Shown piece after piece: positions 12,433 to 22,552 of a stretch of 64,000 nucleotides of DNA (the stretch's first letter is position 1; every line of letters begins with the position of its first letter). The notes beneath the pieces were generated by a model. That model was not told the origin of the DNA and ran no database searches. It saw only the letters and a program-made list of their open reading frames with translations. Location of the stretch: assembly GCA_006386115.1 (NCBI GenBank), contig VFIW01000018.1, forward strand, positions 62,001 through 126,000. The letters are read 5' to 3'. The translations under genes and the position numbers were made by a program. This stretch comes from Globisporangium splendens. Lineage: Eukaryota; Oomycota; Peronosporomycetes; Pythiales; Pythiaceae.

Positions 12433-13185
12433 ATTGCAATTCTTGTGCTAAGCAACAATTTACAACATTCCGTCTGAAGTAACAAATGCAATCAGAGCAG
12501 TTCAACACAAGTCACGTTCTGTAACCTCACTCAGTACAACCAAGTTCAGCCATTCCACATTTCACTTGGCCGAGTCATCGGATGCTGCCGCGAACATGCC
12601 GCGCGCGACGCCCTGCTCCTCGGCCTGCTGCGCCGCGAACTGGTTGAAGATCTGCTCGAGCGTCGTCTGTGAGACGCTGTACTCGCGGATGTGCAGCGTG
12701 GCCTTGGCGCGCTCCACCAGCGCAAACACGTTCGACAGCTTGAGCTGCGCGTTCGCGCCGCGCAGTTTGAAGCGGCAGAAATCGTTCTGACGCTCCATCA
12801 CGGCCACGGCGCCGTCGTTGCGGAACTCTCTCACGAGGAAGGCGTGCAGCGCGTCGAACCGCGTTTCCTCGACGCACCACGAGCAGAACGCCTCGGCGCG
12901 CACAAACCCGTCGCGCTCCATGGCTGCGGCCAACGCGTAACCAGTCGGGTGTGACGCGACGATACGATTCGCTAGAGATGCGTCCCCCATCGAACGGCAT
13001 TTGTCCTTGATCTCCGACGGCGTCACGAGTGCGGGGTCAGGGCCACCGAAATGGTCGAGCACAATGGCTTGCAGCTCGTCGGCGTCCATGGTCGCCAGCT
13101 TGATGTCGAGCATGAGGCCATCGCCGAAGCGACTCTTGAGATGCTGTACGCTTCCCAAGCAGCGCATGCGACCGCCGACCATGAT
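12433..13185 (-). repeat. Left arm of 753-bp inverted duplication (ABCA 3' end)
   Basis: This segment is the reverse complement of 20216-20968 with only a few mismatches and no length difference over 753 bp. It carries the last ~208 codons of the ABCA gene plus about 129 bp of its 3' flank. Similarity stops abruptly at both ends, at an ATTGCAAT on the inner flank and at ATCATGG on the coding side. It looks like a recent inverted copy placed 7 kb upstream of its source. Confidence 0.95.
12562..13182 (-). pseudogene. Truncated ABCA transporter 3' copy
   Basis: The open frame of 206 residues starts MVGGRMRCLG and equals the C-terminus of the neighbouring ABCA protein, from just after the second nucleotide-binding domain to the stop. 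Differences are few: for example QAIVLDHF instead of QTIVLEHF, and REFRN instead of REFRS. It lacks all membrane domains, Walker A, Walker B and the signature, so it cannot be a transporter. The frame is intact, which fits either a very recent copy or homogenisation with the parent. Whether it is transcribed is unknown. Confidence 0.9.
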
Positions 13186-13194
13186 TTCCTCCTG

Positions 13195-13376
13195 AGATCA
13201 TTTAAAGTGCTGACGCTCATAGACTGCTCAGGTGAGCATTTTTACAAGGTCTTGCTTCGTGCACGAGCATGCCGAGGTTCACGCGTACTCCCTTCTTCCG
13301 AGCAACGAGCGTGAGTTTGTCACTCGTGAAGCCACGGCCAAAATGGTCAAACAGGATTTGAACGGGATGAGTGGAC
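13195..13376 (+). pseudogene. Decayed questin-oxidase C-terminal relic
   Basis: Translated pieces GEHFYKVLL and, after a frameshift near 13252, VHEHAEVHAYSLLPSNERE and FVTREATAKMVKQD align with the last ~55 residues of the questin-oxidase-like genes (DEHVYKVVQVAHEHAEVH, FVTRQAATKVVEQD). The sequence is much more diverged than the three intact copies are from one another, so it is an older remnant. It abuts the 753-bp ABCA copy almost directly, which probably marks the insertion point. Confidence 0.75.
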
Positions 13377-14875
13377 TGATGAGAGCTTTTCACCCCGGAA
13401 GAGATGTACCAGTCTTTCTTTTGCTGAGAAATCCTACGTGTAACAACGTATACCGCCTTCAAGACGGTGTCTCGATGTGAGCATGAACCTCTTGGAGACG
13501 CTTGCTGCATTTTCAGTGACAGCCTAGAGCTCTTCTTTGACGTGCAAATGATACCGAGTGAGTGCAACTAGAATGTTCAGGTTAGTTGGTGCTGCCTTGA
13601 AGCGAAGCTGTTGAATGGACAGGAAGAAGAAAATCCATTTACTTTGCGAGAAACGCAAATCAAAGTGCAGCATCCTGGAGGCGGCGATTGTTCAGCACTG
13701 CAAATCGATTCGCGTAATCGTCTGGACATACCACAATCAGCGTAATACAACGACTCGGCAGATTAGGTCGAGTGAGGGACCAAGCGACATTGCAGGATGG
13801 AATCCAGCGAGTTTAATATCTCCTGGCTTTGGCAGATGGAGTGCCAGCAAGCACCAAAGCGTAAACCAGAACGCACAGTGCAACAGCGCGAAGTCTCTTC
13901 GTTTGACGGAAACCTTTCATGCGGCATGTTCTCGACTAAAATTGAGACTCAGATTCTGGTCGCAATTGAACTCAAATCAAACGAAAGGTGTCGTGCGTGT
14001 GCATACCGAAACTTGAGGTCCGAAAATGAGAGTGGACGCGGCGTTCGACAACGGCGGGTGCTTTTGCCTCATAGCGTTTGGAAACTAGTGCAGCGTGCAT
14101 GTCCATGCCAGAGGCATTCCATAGTGACAAGGTTACGGAACTATCCTCACAGACGAAGGCGGAATGGCGAGGCTTCTCGACACACAGAGTAATCTGGCGT
14201 CCAAAAATGAACAGTGTCGCATTCGCCATCGTCTCCTCCGTCGGCAGTTCACTCTCATATGTCTTCAAGTGATAAAATCGCGTGCCTGCACTTGGTGAAC
14301 ACTCTGCGCCGCACATGTCGCACGCGTAAACGACGTGGCGGCCCGAGCCCCACTTCCCGCGCAATCGCGGTTGTTGCGTCCAAGTGGAGCGGGTACAACA
14401 CGAGGACGCAGCTAAAAGGGGGTGCAGTGGGACGCGGAAAGAACAGAACCCCCCTTGTACAGATTAACCTCTGTGGCACCATTTGGCTCCCCAATTCTGG
14501 AGGCAAAGCTGCCGCCAGAAGACCCTTTTTTGCGACTGCGTTGTGGTGATCTCGTAGTAAAAAGGGTCGCTTGCACAGTTGTCCCTTTCACGTTGTGTTG
14601 AAGGCGTAAAGCATGCTCTTCAGCTTCGCTTCCCTCTAGAGCGCTCTGTTGTTGCTGGGACGACGGTCTCCACGGTTTTACTGTTTCGGCTGCTGCGTTC
14701 CGTTCAGAATTCAATTGGCGTCGTGCCCCACTCGTCAATTGAAAGGAAGATCCGACGCCACAAGCACAACCAGCAAAGCAACAAACTCAACTCCTGCCAT
14801 TGCCCTCGACAAGACAAAAGAGAAACCGAGCGAGACGCCTCAGCCCCAGCAGACTTGACAAAGCTCCGTCCTCTC
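13377..14875. other. Gene-free stretch upstream of the ABCA gene
   Basis: Several open frames of 100-130 codons overlap on both strands, but none shows a recognisable domain or coherent composition. The frame of the ABCA gene is open for 99 codons upstream of its ATG but lacks another ATG. A minus-strand frame at 13972-14364 has two CxxC-like pairs and is not supported otherwise. Confidence 0.4.
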
Positions 14876-17800
14876 ATGAGCGGACTAGGTTCGCCGAAAG
14901 CAGCCAACTTCGTGCGCCCCAAGATGGACTTGTCCGAGCGACGCACGACATGGACGTTCATCAAGGCGCTCATGTGGAAAAATGTCCTGCTCAAGCGCCG
15001 TCACGTGGGTGGTACAATCCTCGAGATCGCGCTCCCGATGGTGTTCGTCTTGCTGCTTGGACTGGTCAAGAATTTGATGACGGACGTCGACGTCCCGCGT
15101 GGCTGGAGTGACGATACGACTGTACCTGGTGGAAGCGACTCGATTGGGACGTCCTACAACCTCTACCAGCCAACGGGAACGACGCTTCAATGGGTGCCGA
15201 CGTCGCTGCCGAAATTTGACATGCCTGAGAGCTCACTCACGGGTCTCATCCTCATGCTCGGCTGGCAGGCCGTCGCCGATGGAATCAATATGGACGAGCT
15301 TACGGCAGCTGACCTTGCGACGTGCTCCAAGGGTGTCGCTGTGCTTGGTGCTGTGTCGACCGATGCGGCATCGCCGAACCGTGTCCCCGAGGCATGCGCA
15401 GGAAAGGTCGCGCCGTACAAGATCGGGATCGTGCCTGATACTACGTTCACGCGTCAGTACTTCATGCAAACCATGAACCTGTGGTACCCGCGTTTGGCGA
15501 TGCAAAACGGTGCATCGTCGTCGTCAGTGCCACAGGTGCCGTCGTTTCTCGAGAGTGTCGAGTTTTTCGAGTCGAACGACGCGTTTGAGGAGTACGTGAA
15601 AAGCGATGATTATGGCAAGGGGGCAAACAAGCCGCGGATCTACGGTGGTATCGTATTTGACAATGTGCCGGATGACGACGCGATCGGCACGTTTGCGTCG
15701 ATTGAGTACACGGTTCGGATGAATTCAACAGTGACGCGAAGGAGGGATGTTGGCCGAATACCAAAAACCCGCGGTAGCCAAATCGATCTGTTCCAGCGCA
15801 GCATTGACGTCGACCGGTACGCTGGGTACACGGTGACGGGCTTCTTGACGCTGCAAACACTCGTGACGCGGTTTGTGACCTGCATGCCTCACTGGAATGC
15901 CACCACTCAGACCACGACTGGTGAGTGCCAGCGAACTCAAGCGACTGCTAACGCCAGCGCCGCGCTAGACGACCGCCTTCTTTCGACACTGAGCAACGAC
16001 GTTCTGATCAAGTCCGCGTTGCAATCGTTTGGAACCAGTACGAATGGCACAGACCTGTCCTCCTTTGCCAGTCTACTCGCGACGATGCCTGAGTCAACCA
16101 AGGAAGCGTTGCTCAAGCCGCTTCGTCAAGCACCGCAGCCGTACCTTGGCGCAACGGTAGCTCCTTTTCCTGTGTACGCCTACGTCAGCTCACCGTTCTA
16201 TGATGCTGTCAGCGATGTGTTCGCGCTCGTGTTTATCCTCGCGTACCTGTACATGATCTCGCGCGTGCTCGTCGTGTTTATCCACGAAAAAGAGTCGCGT
16301 ATGCGCGAGTACATGAAGATTCTTGGCGTCAAGGAGAGCGCGATTCTGATCTCGTGGTACATTACGTACATTGGCATCGCGTTTCTCAGCGCGATCTTGC
16401 AAGCACTCGGTGGTCTCGTCGGACTCTTCAGCAATAGCTCGGTCGTGTTGATCTTCTTGTTCTTTTTCCTGTTCGGTACGAGCGTGCTGGCGTTTGGCTT
16501 TCTCGTGAGTGCGATCTTCAGCAAAGCGCGGACGGGTGCGTTCATGGGCATGATCGTGTTCTTCCTCATGTACTTTGTCTCGACGGCGTTCACTGAGGAT
16601 ACGTCTGAGAGTGCGAAAACCATTGCGTCCGTACTTTCTCCCGTTGCACTCTCATTTGGTATCAAGGTCGTGGCCAATTTGGAGTCCACAGGTCAAGGTA
16701 TCTCGTTTGACAATATGAGCGTCGTGAACGAAAACTACCGCTTCAGCACGACGCTGCTCGCATTCCTCTTCGATACGATCCTGTACACGCTTGTGGGGTT
16801 GTACTTCGAAAAAGTGATTCCAAAGGAATGGGGGACAACGCTGAAATGGTACTTCCCCGTGTCGCCATCCTACTGGCGAAGCCGTCGTGCCATCCCAAAG
16901 CTTGGGTCGTCAAACCCGGACGATGCGTTGCTCGATGACGTAACGCTGAATGTGAATCCAGACTTTGAGTCCGTTAGCGGTGAGCTTCGTGAACAAGAAC
17001 GCAATGGGAACGTGCTCTCTGTCCAGCGACTTCGTAAAGTGTTTCCCGTGCCAGGTGGTGAGAAAGTCGCCGTGAAAGGCGTTGACTTAGTCATGTACAG
17101 AGACCAGATCACGTGCTTGCTCGGACACAATGGCGCAGGCAAGACGACCTTGATCTCGATGCTCACGGGAATGACACCAGCAAGCAGCGGTAACGCCACA
17201 TTCCGAGGCTTGTCCTTGAATGACGACATGGATGCGATCCGCGAGTCGCTCGGGATTTGCTTCCAGCACGACGTACTCTTCGGCGAGTTGACCGTCCAAG
17301 AACATTTGCTTATCTTCGGTCAGATCAAAGGATACGTGGACGAAGAGTTGATGGCCGTCGTCGAGAACCAGATCCGGGAGGTTGGACTAACAGAGAAGCG
17401 CCACGTGAAATCCTGTGAGCTCTCTGGTGGTATGAAGCGGAAATTGTCGGTCGCGATCTCGCTACTGGGTGACAGTTCACTTGTGTTCTTGGATGAACCA
17501 ACGTCGGGGATGGACCCGTACAGTCGACGCAGCACGTGGGAGATCTTGCTCAACAACCGCAACGGCCGTGTGATGGTGTTGACGACACATTTCATGGACG
17601 AAGCCGACATCTTGGGAGACCGCATCGCGATCATGGCTGAAGGTCAGCTGCGCTGCTGCGGATCATCGCTGTTTTTAAAAAATCGATTTGGGGCTGGGTA
17701 CAACTTGACGCTAGTCAAGGACGACGCTGACTGTGACGACAACCAACTGATCGCATTCATCCAGTCGTACGTGCCGGCAGCGCAGGTTCTGAGTAATGTC

Positions 17801-20800
17801 GGCAGCGAGATCGCGTTCCAACTTCCCCTCGCGAGTTCATCTGAATTCGCGCCGATGTTCGCGGAAATGGATCAGCAATTACCACGTCTGGGTCTCTTAT
17901 CGTACGGCGTGTCGGTGACGACATTGGAGGAAGTGTTCATCAAGGTCGCCGAGGCTGATGACGAAGATAACCAGCACACACTCGGCAAGCAAGCGCGGAA
18001 CCCTGGCCCAAAGGAAACAGCACCGACTGGGTTTGTGGTCGAAGACGTCCCCGTCGCTAGCGGTGGTGCGCCACAGGGACTCTTCATGGTGCATCTCAAG
18101 GCTCTGTTGCTCAAGCGGTTCCGCGTTGCTAAGCGTGACAAAAAGATGATGATCTACAGCATGTTTCTCCCGGTGCTTCTCCTCTTCCTTGGACTCGAAC
18201 TGCAATCACTTGCGTCGATCACTAAGAGCGACCCAAAGCTAGCGTTGACCACGGATGCGCTCCCCGACACTCAGATGAGTCCCACACCGTTCTACTGCCA
18301 AGCTGATACGGGCAATGACAAATGGTGCAGCAGTGTAATGGACGCGACGATGTTCACGGGCGCTGCACCATCACAAATCTCCACTGCTGTGATCCCGCAA
18401 CCAGCGTTTGAGTCAAACTCGCCGACTGTGTTTGACGTCAAGTACACCAACCCAACGATCAACCAAAGTGATGCGACGGGCTACGAGCTTCGGCTCGGGC
18501 AAGAAGTCTTCAATAAAGCGTACGGCATCGATCAAGCCGCCGTCACGGGTCAATTTGGCGCGTACTTGGTGCATGGCGATAGCAGCAAGAACCTCTTTGG
18601 CTACAACCTCCTCGTCAACACGACCGCGATGCACAGTGCAGCAATCTTCAAGGCGCTCATGGACCAAGCCATTTACCGCTTCTTTGCAGCCAACACAAGC
18701 TCCCCAGCAGCTGGGGAAGATGTCGTCGACCTCAAGGTAAACAGTCATCCACTGCCGCTGTCGGCGTCGTCCAAGGCGTTGTTTGGCTCGCTACTGGCGT
18801 TTTCGTCGTGTATCCTGATCGTGATCGCATTCACGTACTTCCCCGCGTCAATCGTCGTGTTCTTGGTGAAAGAGCGGCAAGCTGAGCACAACGCTAAGCA
18901 CCAGCAGTTGGTCTCGGGCGTTTCGCTGAGCGCGTTTTGGCTCTCGAATTATATCTGGGATCTCATGATCTACGCGGTTCCCTTCACAGCTGCAATTATC
19001 ATGATCAAGGCGTTCGATATCTCGTCTATGACTGGCAGCAGCGATTGCCAGGCGTGCACGTCATCGACGTTCCCTGCCGTCATCCTGCTGTTCTTCCTCT
19101 TTGGACTCGCGATTTGTCCGTTCACGTACTGCATGTCGTACTTGTTCAAGGACCACGCGTCGTCGCAGACGTACACGATCATGATCAACTTTATCATCGG
19201 CGTGGTGCTCTTGGTGACGTCGTTCATCATGGATATCGTTGACTCGACAGAATCGGTTAACGACGTGCTTGTGTTCTTCTGGCGGTTTTCTCCATTGTTT
19301 AGCTTGGGCCATGGTTTGCTGAATCTAGTGCTGGTCGATTTGGAATCTACACTCGGAAGCACGGGCGAACAGAAAGATCCCTTCAGCACAGACGTCATGG
19401 GCTTTGAGCTCATTTACCTCTTCGTGATGACGCTCGTGTTTGGCTCACTTGCCGTGGGCATCGACTACGCGATGACGTTCCCGAGTGTCAAGCAGATGAC
19501 GGCACCTGACCACAGCCGAGACGACGAGAACCACGTGGACGACATCGATGTCCAGAAGGAAGCACAACGCGTGGCGTCCGGAGCCGCCGACAAGGACATG
19601 ATCAAGTTGCACAACTTGCGCAAGGTGTACAAAGGTGGGAAGGCGGCAGTGCGTAACCTGACCTTTGGCTTGAAGCGTGGCGAGTGCTTTGGCTTCCTCG
19701 GTATCAATGGCGCGGGCAAGACGACGACGATGAAGATGCTTACTGGGGACGTCGTGCCTTCGAGCGGCACTGCCACACTCTGCGGCTTTGATATCTTGAC
19801 CCAACAGCTCGAAGTGCGGCGACAGATCGGGTACTGTCCGCAGTTCGATGCGCTCTTCGAACTGATGACAGTACGGGAGCACTTGGATCTCTTTGCGCGC
19901 ATCAAGGGCGTGCCGTCTTCGCAAGTGGACGCGGTCATCGCCGACAAGATCCAGCAGATGAACCTGAGCTCGTTCGAGCACAAGCTCGCGGGGAGTCTGA
20001 GTGGCGGCAACAAGCGCAAGCTGTCCGTCGCGATCGCGATGATCGGCGACCCGCAGATCATCTTCCTGGACGAACCGTCGACGGGCATGGACCCTGTGTC
20101 GCGCCGCTTCATGTGGGACGTCATCGCCGACATCTCAACGCGCAGCAAGTCGTCCACGATCGTGTTGACGACCCACAGCATGGAGGAGTCGGAAGCGTTG
20201 TGCTCGCGCGTGGGTATCATGGTCGGCGGTCGCATGCGCTGCTTGGGCAGCGTACAACACCTCAAGAGTCGCTTCGGCGATGGCCTCATGCTCGACATCA
20301 AGCTGGCGACCATGGACGCCGACGAGCTGCAAACCATTGTGCTCGAGCATTTCGGTGGCCCTGACCCCGCACTCGTGACGCCGTCGGAGATCAAGGACAA
20401 ATGCCGTTCGATGGGGGACGCATCTCTAGCGAATCGTATCGTCGCGTCACACCCGACTGGTTACGCGTTGGCCGCAGCCATGGAACGCGACGGGTTTGTG
20501 CGCGCCGAGGCGTTCTGCTCGTGGTGCGTCGAGGAAACGCGATTCGACGCGCTGCACGCCTTCCTCGTGAGAGAGTTCCGCAGCGACGGCGCCGTGGCCG
20601 TGATGGAGCGTCAGAACGATTTCTGCCGCTTCAAACTGCGCGGCGCGAACGCGCAGCTCAAGCTGTCGAACGTGTTTGCGCTGGTGGAGCGCGCCAAGGC
20701 CACGCTGCACATCCGCGAGTACAGCGTCTCACAGACGACGCTCGAGCAGATCTTCAACCAGTTCGCGGCGCAGCAGGCCGAGGAGCAGGGCGTCGCGCGC

Positions 20801-20839
20801 GGCATGTTCGCGGCAGCATCCGATGACTCGGCCAAGTGA
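14876..20839 (+). CDS. Full-length ABCA-family (ABC1-type) transporter
   Basis: Intronless, 1,987 residues from the ATG at 14876. The order is TMD1-NBD1-TMD2-NBD2. The first helix (LEIALPMVFVLLLG) is followed by a large extracytosolic loop and a helix cluster. NBD1 has Walker A GHNGAGKT (from residue 750), signature LSGGMKRK (849) and Walker B LVFLDEPTSGMD. TMD2 again has a large loop. NBD2 has Walker A GINGAGKT (1609), signature LSGGNKRK (1708) and Walker B IIFLDEPSTGMDP. The tail after NBD2, with VGIMVGGRMRCLGS and a regulatory-type ~200-residue region, is typical of ABCA proteins, which move lipids across membranes. All key residues are present in both NBDs. The substrate is unknown. The 3' 620 bp is duplicated in inverted orientation upstream. 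Confidence 0.95.
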   Translation: MSGLGSPKAANFVRPKMDLSERRTTWTFIKALMWKNVLLKRRHVGGTILEIALPMVFVLLLGLVKNLMTDVDVPRGWSDDTTVPGGSDSIGTSYNLYQPTGTTLQWVPTSLPKFDMPESSLTGLILMLGWQAVADGINMDELTAADLATCSKGVAVLGAVSTDAASPNRVPEACAGKVAPYKIGIVPDTTFTRQYFMQTMNLWYPRLAMQNGASSSSVPQVPSFLESVEFFESNDAFEEYVKSDDYGKGANKPRIYGGIVFDNVPDDDAIGTFASIEYTVRMNSTVTRRRDVGRIPKTRGSQIDLFQRSIDVDRYAGYTVTGFLTLQTLVTRFVTCMPHWNATTQTTTGECQRTQATANASAALDDRLLSTLSNDVLIKSALQSFGTSTNGTDLSSFASLLATMPESTKEALLKPLRQAPQPYLGATVAPFPVYAYVSSPFYDAVSDVFALVFILAYLYMISRVLVVFIHEKESRMREYMKILGVKESAILISWYITYIGIAFLSAILQALGGLVGLFSNSSVVLIFLFFFLFGTSVLAFGFLVSAIFSKARTGAFMGMIVFFLMYFVSTAFTEDTSESAKTIASVLSPVALSFGIKVVANLESTGQGISFDNMSVVNENYRFSTTLLAFLFDTILYTLVGLYFEKVIPKEWGTTLKWYFPVSPSYWRSRRAIPKLGSSNPDDALLDDVTLNVNPDFESVSGELREQERNGNVLSVQRLRKVFPVPGGEKVAVKGVDLVMYRDQITCLLGHNGAGKTTLISMLTGMTPASSGNATFRGLSLNDDMDAIRESLGICFQHDVLFGELTVQEHLLIFGQIKGYVDEELMAVVENQIREVGLTEKRHVKSCELSGGMKRKLSVAISLLGDSSLVFLDEPTSGMDPYSRRSTWEILLNNRNGRVMVLTTHFMDEADILGDRIAIMAEGQLRCCGSSLFLKNRFGAGYNLTLVKDDADCDDNQLIAFIQSYVPAAQVLSNVGSEIAFQLPLASSSEFAPMFAEMDQQLPRLGLLSYGVSVTTLEEVFIKVAEADDEDNQHTLGKQARNPGPKETAPTGFVVEDVPVASGGAPQGLFMVHLKALLLKRFRVAKRDKKMMIYSMFLPVLLLFLGLELQSLASITKSDPKLALTTDALPDTQMSPTPFYCQADTGNDKWCSSVMDATMFTGAAPSQISTAVIPQPAFESNSPTVFDVKYTNPTINQSDATGYELRLGQEVFNKAYGIDQAAVTGQFGAYLVHGDSSKNLFGYNLLVNTTAMHSAAIFKALMDQAIYRFFAANTSSPAAGEDVVDLKVNSHPLPLSASSKALFGSLLAFSSCILIVIAFTYFPASIVVFLVKERQAEHNAKHQQLVSGVSLSAFWLSNYIWDLMIYAVPFTAAIIMIKAFDISSMTGSSDCQACTSSTFPAVILLFFLFGLAICPFTYCMSYLFKDHASSQTYTIMINFIIGVVLLVTSFIMDIVDSTESVNDVLVFFWRFSPLFSLGHGLLNLVLVDLESTLGSTGEQKDPFSTDVMGFELIYLFVMTLVFGSLAVGIDYAMTFPSVKQMTAPDHSRDDENHVDDIDVQKEAQRVASGAADKDMIKLHNLRKVYKGGKAAVRNLTFGLKRGECFGFLGINGAGKTTTMKMLTGDVVPSSGTATLCGFDILTQQLEVRRQIGYCPQFDALFELMTVREHLDLFARIKGVPSSQVDAVIADKIQQMNLSSFEHKLAGSLSGGNKRKLSVAIAMIGDPQIIFLDEPSTGMDPVSRRFMWDVIADISTRSKSSTIVLTTHSMEESEALCSRVGIMVGGRMRCLGSVQHLKSRFGDGLMLDIKLATMDADELQTIVLEHFGGPDPALVTPSEIKDKCRSMGDASLANRIVASHPTGYALAAAMERDGFVRAEAFCSWCVEETRFDALHAFLVREFRSDGAVAVMERQNDFCRFKLRGANAQLKLSNVFALVERAKATLHIREYSVSQTTLEQIFNQFAAQQAEEQGVARGMFAAASDDSAK

Positions 20840-20968
20840 AATGTGGAATGGCTGAACTTGGTTGTACTGAGTGAGGTTACAGAACGTGACTTGTGTTGAA
20901 CTGCTCTGATTGCATTTGTTACTTCAGACGGAATGTTGTAAATTGTTGCTTAGCACAAGAATTGCAAT
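20216..20968 (+). repeat. Right arm (source) of 753-bp inverted duplication
   Basis: Contains the 3' end of the intact ABCA gene and 129 bp of downstream DNA; matches 12433-13185 in inverted orientation. The intact gene continues upstream across the boundary without a break, so this arm is the likely source. Confidence 0.95.
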
Positions 20969-21214
20969 TATGCATATGCAAAATACAAAAATATCACACT
21001 GAGAAATTGGCTGGCAAGCAGCATCAACAAGAGCAGGCATTTGGGTTTTCCTTTGTAGCACGTGCACGAGAAGAAAGGTTCTTGACCCCAAACTAAAGAG
21101 CGGCGACAAGTTCTGCATCAATCCCGTGCATTGTGCATTATAAACACAAGTCTCCAACTAAATGAAATGCTGATTCGTAAGGATCTGGGCTTGAGAATCC
21201 AAGGTGCAATACGT

Positions 21215-22480
21215 TCATTTTGAAACCCGTTGGAAATCCTGTTCGACGACTTTGGTCGCGGCTTGACGGGTGACAAACGCGCGCTCATCGCTCGAGAGGA
21301 AGCCGTCGTCATGGACCTCGGCATGCTCGTGCGCGACTTGCACGACCTTGTAGACGTGCTCGTCTGGGTAGTCTTGCAATGCCAGCGTGCGGTCAATAAT
21401 CTCTTGCCATGAGCCCAGCGACGCAAGTCTCGCTTCGTACTGATCGCAGATATCGTTTGCACTCAAGTCGGATACTTCTTGCAGAATAAACCCGGAGGTG
21501 GCCACCTGGAGCCACACTTTCCAGGCACGAACACGGTCATCGTGGTCAAGTAAATGCTCCAGCTGCTTCAGTGACCATGCCGACGTGACTGCATGCGCGA
21601 TCACAAAGTCGTTGTGCTCGATCATCGTGTACAGCCACAACGCGAAATCGATCGCAAAGTTGCCATCGACCTTCGCCAAGTCGTATCCATCCAAGGTGCT
21701 GGAAATCAACTCAAAGGCTGCCTTGCTGCCTCGCTCCGGGTGCGCCGAGAGTGCGTTGAGTTTCTTCTGGAAAATGCCAATCGTGAGCTTGGTAATCGCC
21801 TGTCTTTGAAAATGCTCATGCATCTCGCGCAGAATGAACTCGTGGTTTTTCAGTGCATGCGCAAGCTTGGTTGCTTCGTCTCGAGTGAACGCTTTCTTGC
21901 TTCCCGTGAGGGTCTCTTCCTGCTTCTTTGGTTGATCGAACGAAAGGTACGAGAAATGGAAGTACGCCAGCCCTTCGGCAATCAAACGGTATCCACCAAT
22001 ATGGTACGCGTAACCAAGTTGGATGAGCCCATGCAGCAGCGCACCACTGAGTCCTCCGACAAGAGCTGGCAGATGCTTCTTCACAGCGCCGTCGGTTCCG
22101 AGCAACTTGACTTCATGAGCATAGAATGCCAGCAGCACATCGAAATCCTCGCGCTTCCCAAGGAGCTTCTGCACGCGTTCCGCAGAGGGGACCACGGCAT
22201 CTTGATCCGAACTGATCTCGTCCACCGTGGCGACTTCGTACGGATCTTTATGTTCCGGTGCAACCGGCTCGAGCTTCGTCTTTGCATAATGCTCGGCGAA
22301 ATCGTCGATCTGGTGCTTCGTCGCACCGAGTTCGTGGAGCGCCACAACGCCATGCAGCAAGTGGTTCGAAAGGTACCCCGAGTACTCCATGTGGAACTTC
22401 TTGGTCGAGTACCGGTCGATCCATTCGTGTTGGAGGTCTTGGGCAGTGAGATGTTTCTGGATGGTGCTGTGAGAACCCAT
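21215..22480 (-). CDS. Questin-oxidase-like protein, copy 1
   Basis: Intronless, 421 residues from the ATG at 22480, chosen because the paralogues start at the same point (MGSHSTIQKHL versus MASRTTATDTTIIRKHL) although the frame stays open upstream. The family is Questin_oxidase (PF14027, former DUF4243), recognised from YLSNHLLHGVVALHELGAT, GALLHGLIQLGYAYHIGG, EGLAYFHFSYLS and IAHAVTSAWSLKQLEHLL. Conserved histidines in these blocks are presumed metal or substrate ligands. The fungal member (GedK) performs a Baeyer-Villiger-type ring opening of questin; the oomycete substrate is unknown. It is tail-to-tail with the ABCA gene and in the same orientation as copy 2. It differs from copies 2 and 3 at many positions, so it is an older duplicate. 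Confidence 0.85.
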   Translation of the reverse strand: MGSHSTIQKHLTAQDLQHEWIDRYSTKKFHMEYSGYLSNHLLHGVVALHELGATKHQIDDFAEHYAKTKLEPVAPEHKDPYEVATVDEISSDQDAVVPSAERVQKLLGKREDFDVLLAFYAHEVKLLGTDGAVKKHLPALVGGLSGALLHGLIQLGYAYHIGGYRLIAEGLAYFHFSYLSFDQPKKQEETLTGSKKAFTRDEATKLAHALKNHEFILREMHEHFQRQAITKLTIGIFQKKLNALSAHPERGSKAAFELISSTLDGYDLAKVDGNFAIDFALWLYTMIEHNDFVIAHAVTSAWSLKQLEHLLDHDDRVRAWKVWLQVATSGFILQEVSDLSANDICDQYEARLASLGSWQEIIDRTLALQDYPDEHVYKVVQVAHEHAEVHDDGFLSSDERAFVTRQAATKVVEQDFQRVSK

Positions 22481-22539
22481 TCTCAACAGCGTTGCTTGGT
22501 GCTGGCGGTGGATGCGAATGCGTTTTGTGAGACAATGCC

Positions 22540-22552
22540 AATTGAATAGTGA
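22540..22552 (-). promoter_or_regulatory. Initiator-like TCACTATTCAATT upstream of copy 1
   Basis: On the minus strand this reads TCACTATTCAATT, about 60 bp upstream of the ATG. It matches the position and form of TCATTGTTCAATT in copies 2 and 3 and resembles the oomycete initiator/flanking-promoter composite (TCATTYYNCAWTT). Confidence 0.45.

Noticed and set aside
12562..13182. ABCA fragment considered as an independent regulatory protein gene
   Set aside because: It lacks promoter evidence and any catalytic part, and is nearly identical to the parent 3' end; a duplicate fragment is the simpler reading.
13972..14364. Minus-strand 130-codon frame with CxxC-like pairs (ACDMCGAEC)
   Set aside because: No match to a known zinc module, no splice partners, overlapped by equally long frames on the other strand.
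20401..20826. Arg-rich 141-codon frame overlapping the ABCA 3' end (also present in the inverted copy)
   Set aside because: Shifted frame of the ABCA C-terminus with no conserved features; duplicated only because the DNA is duplicated.
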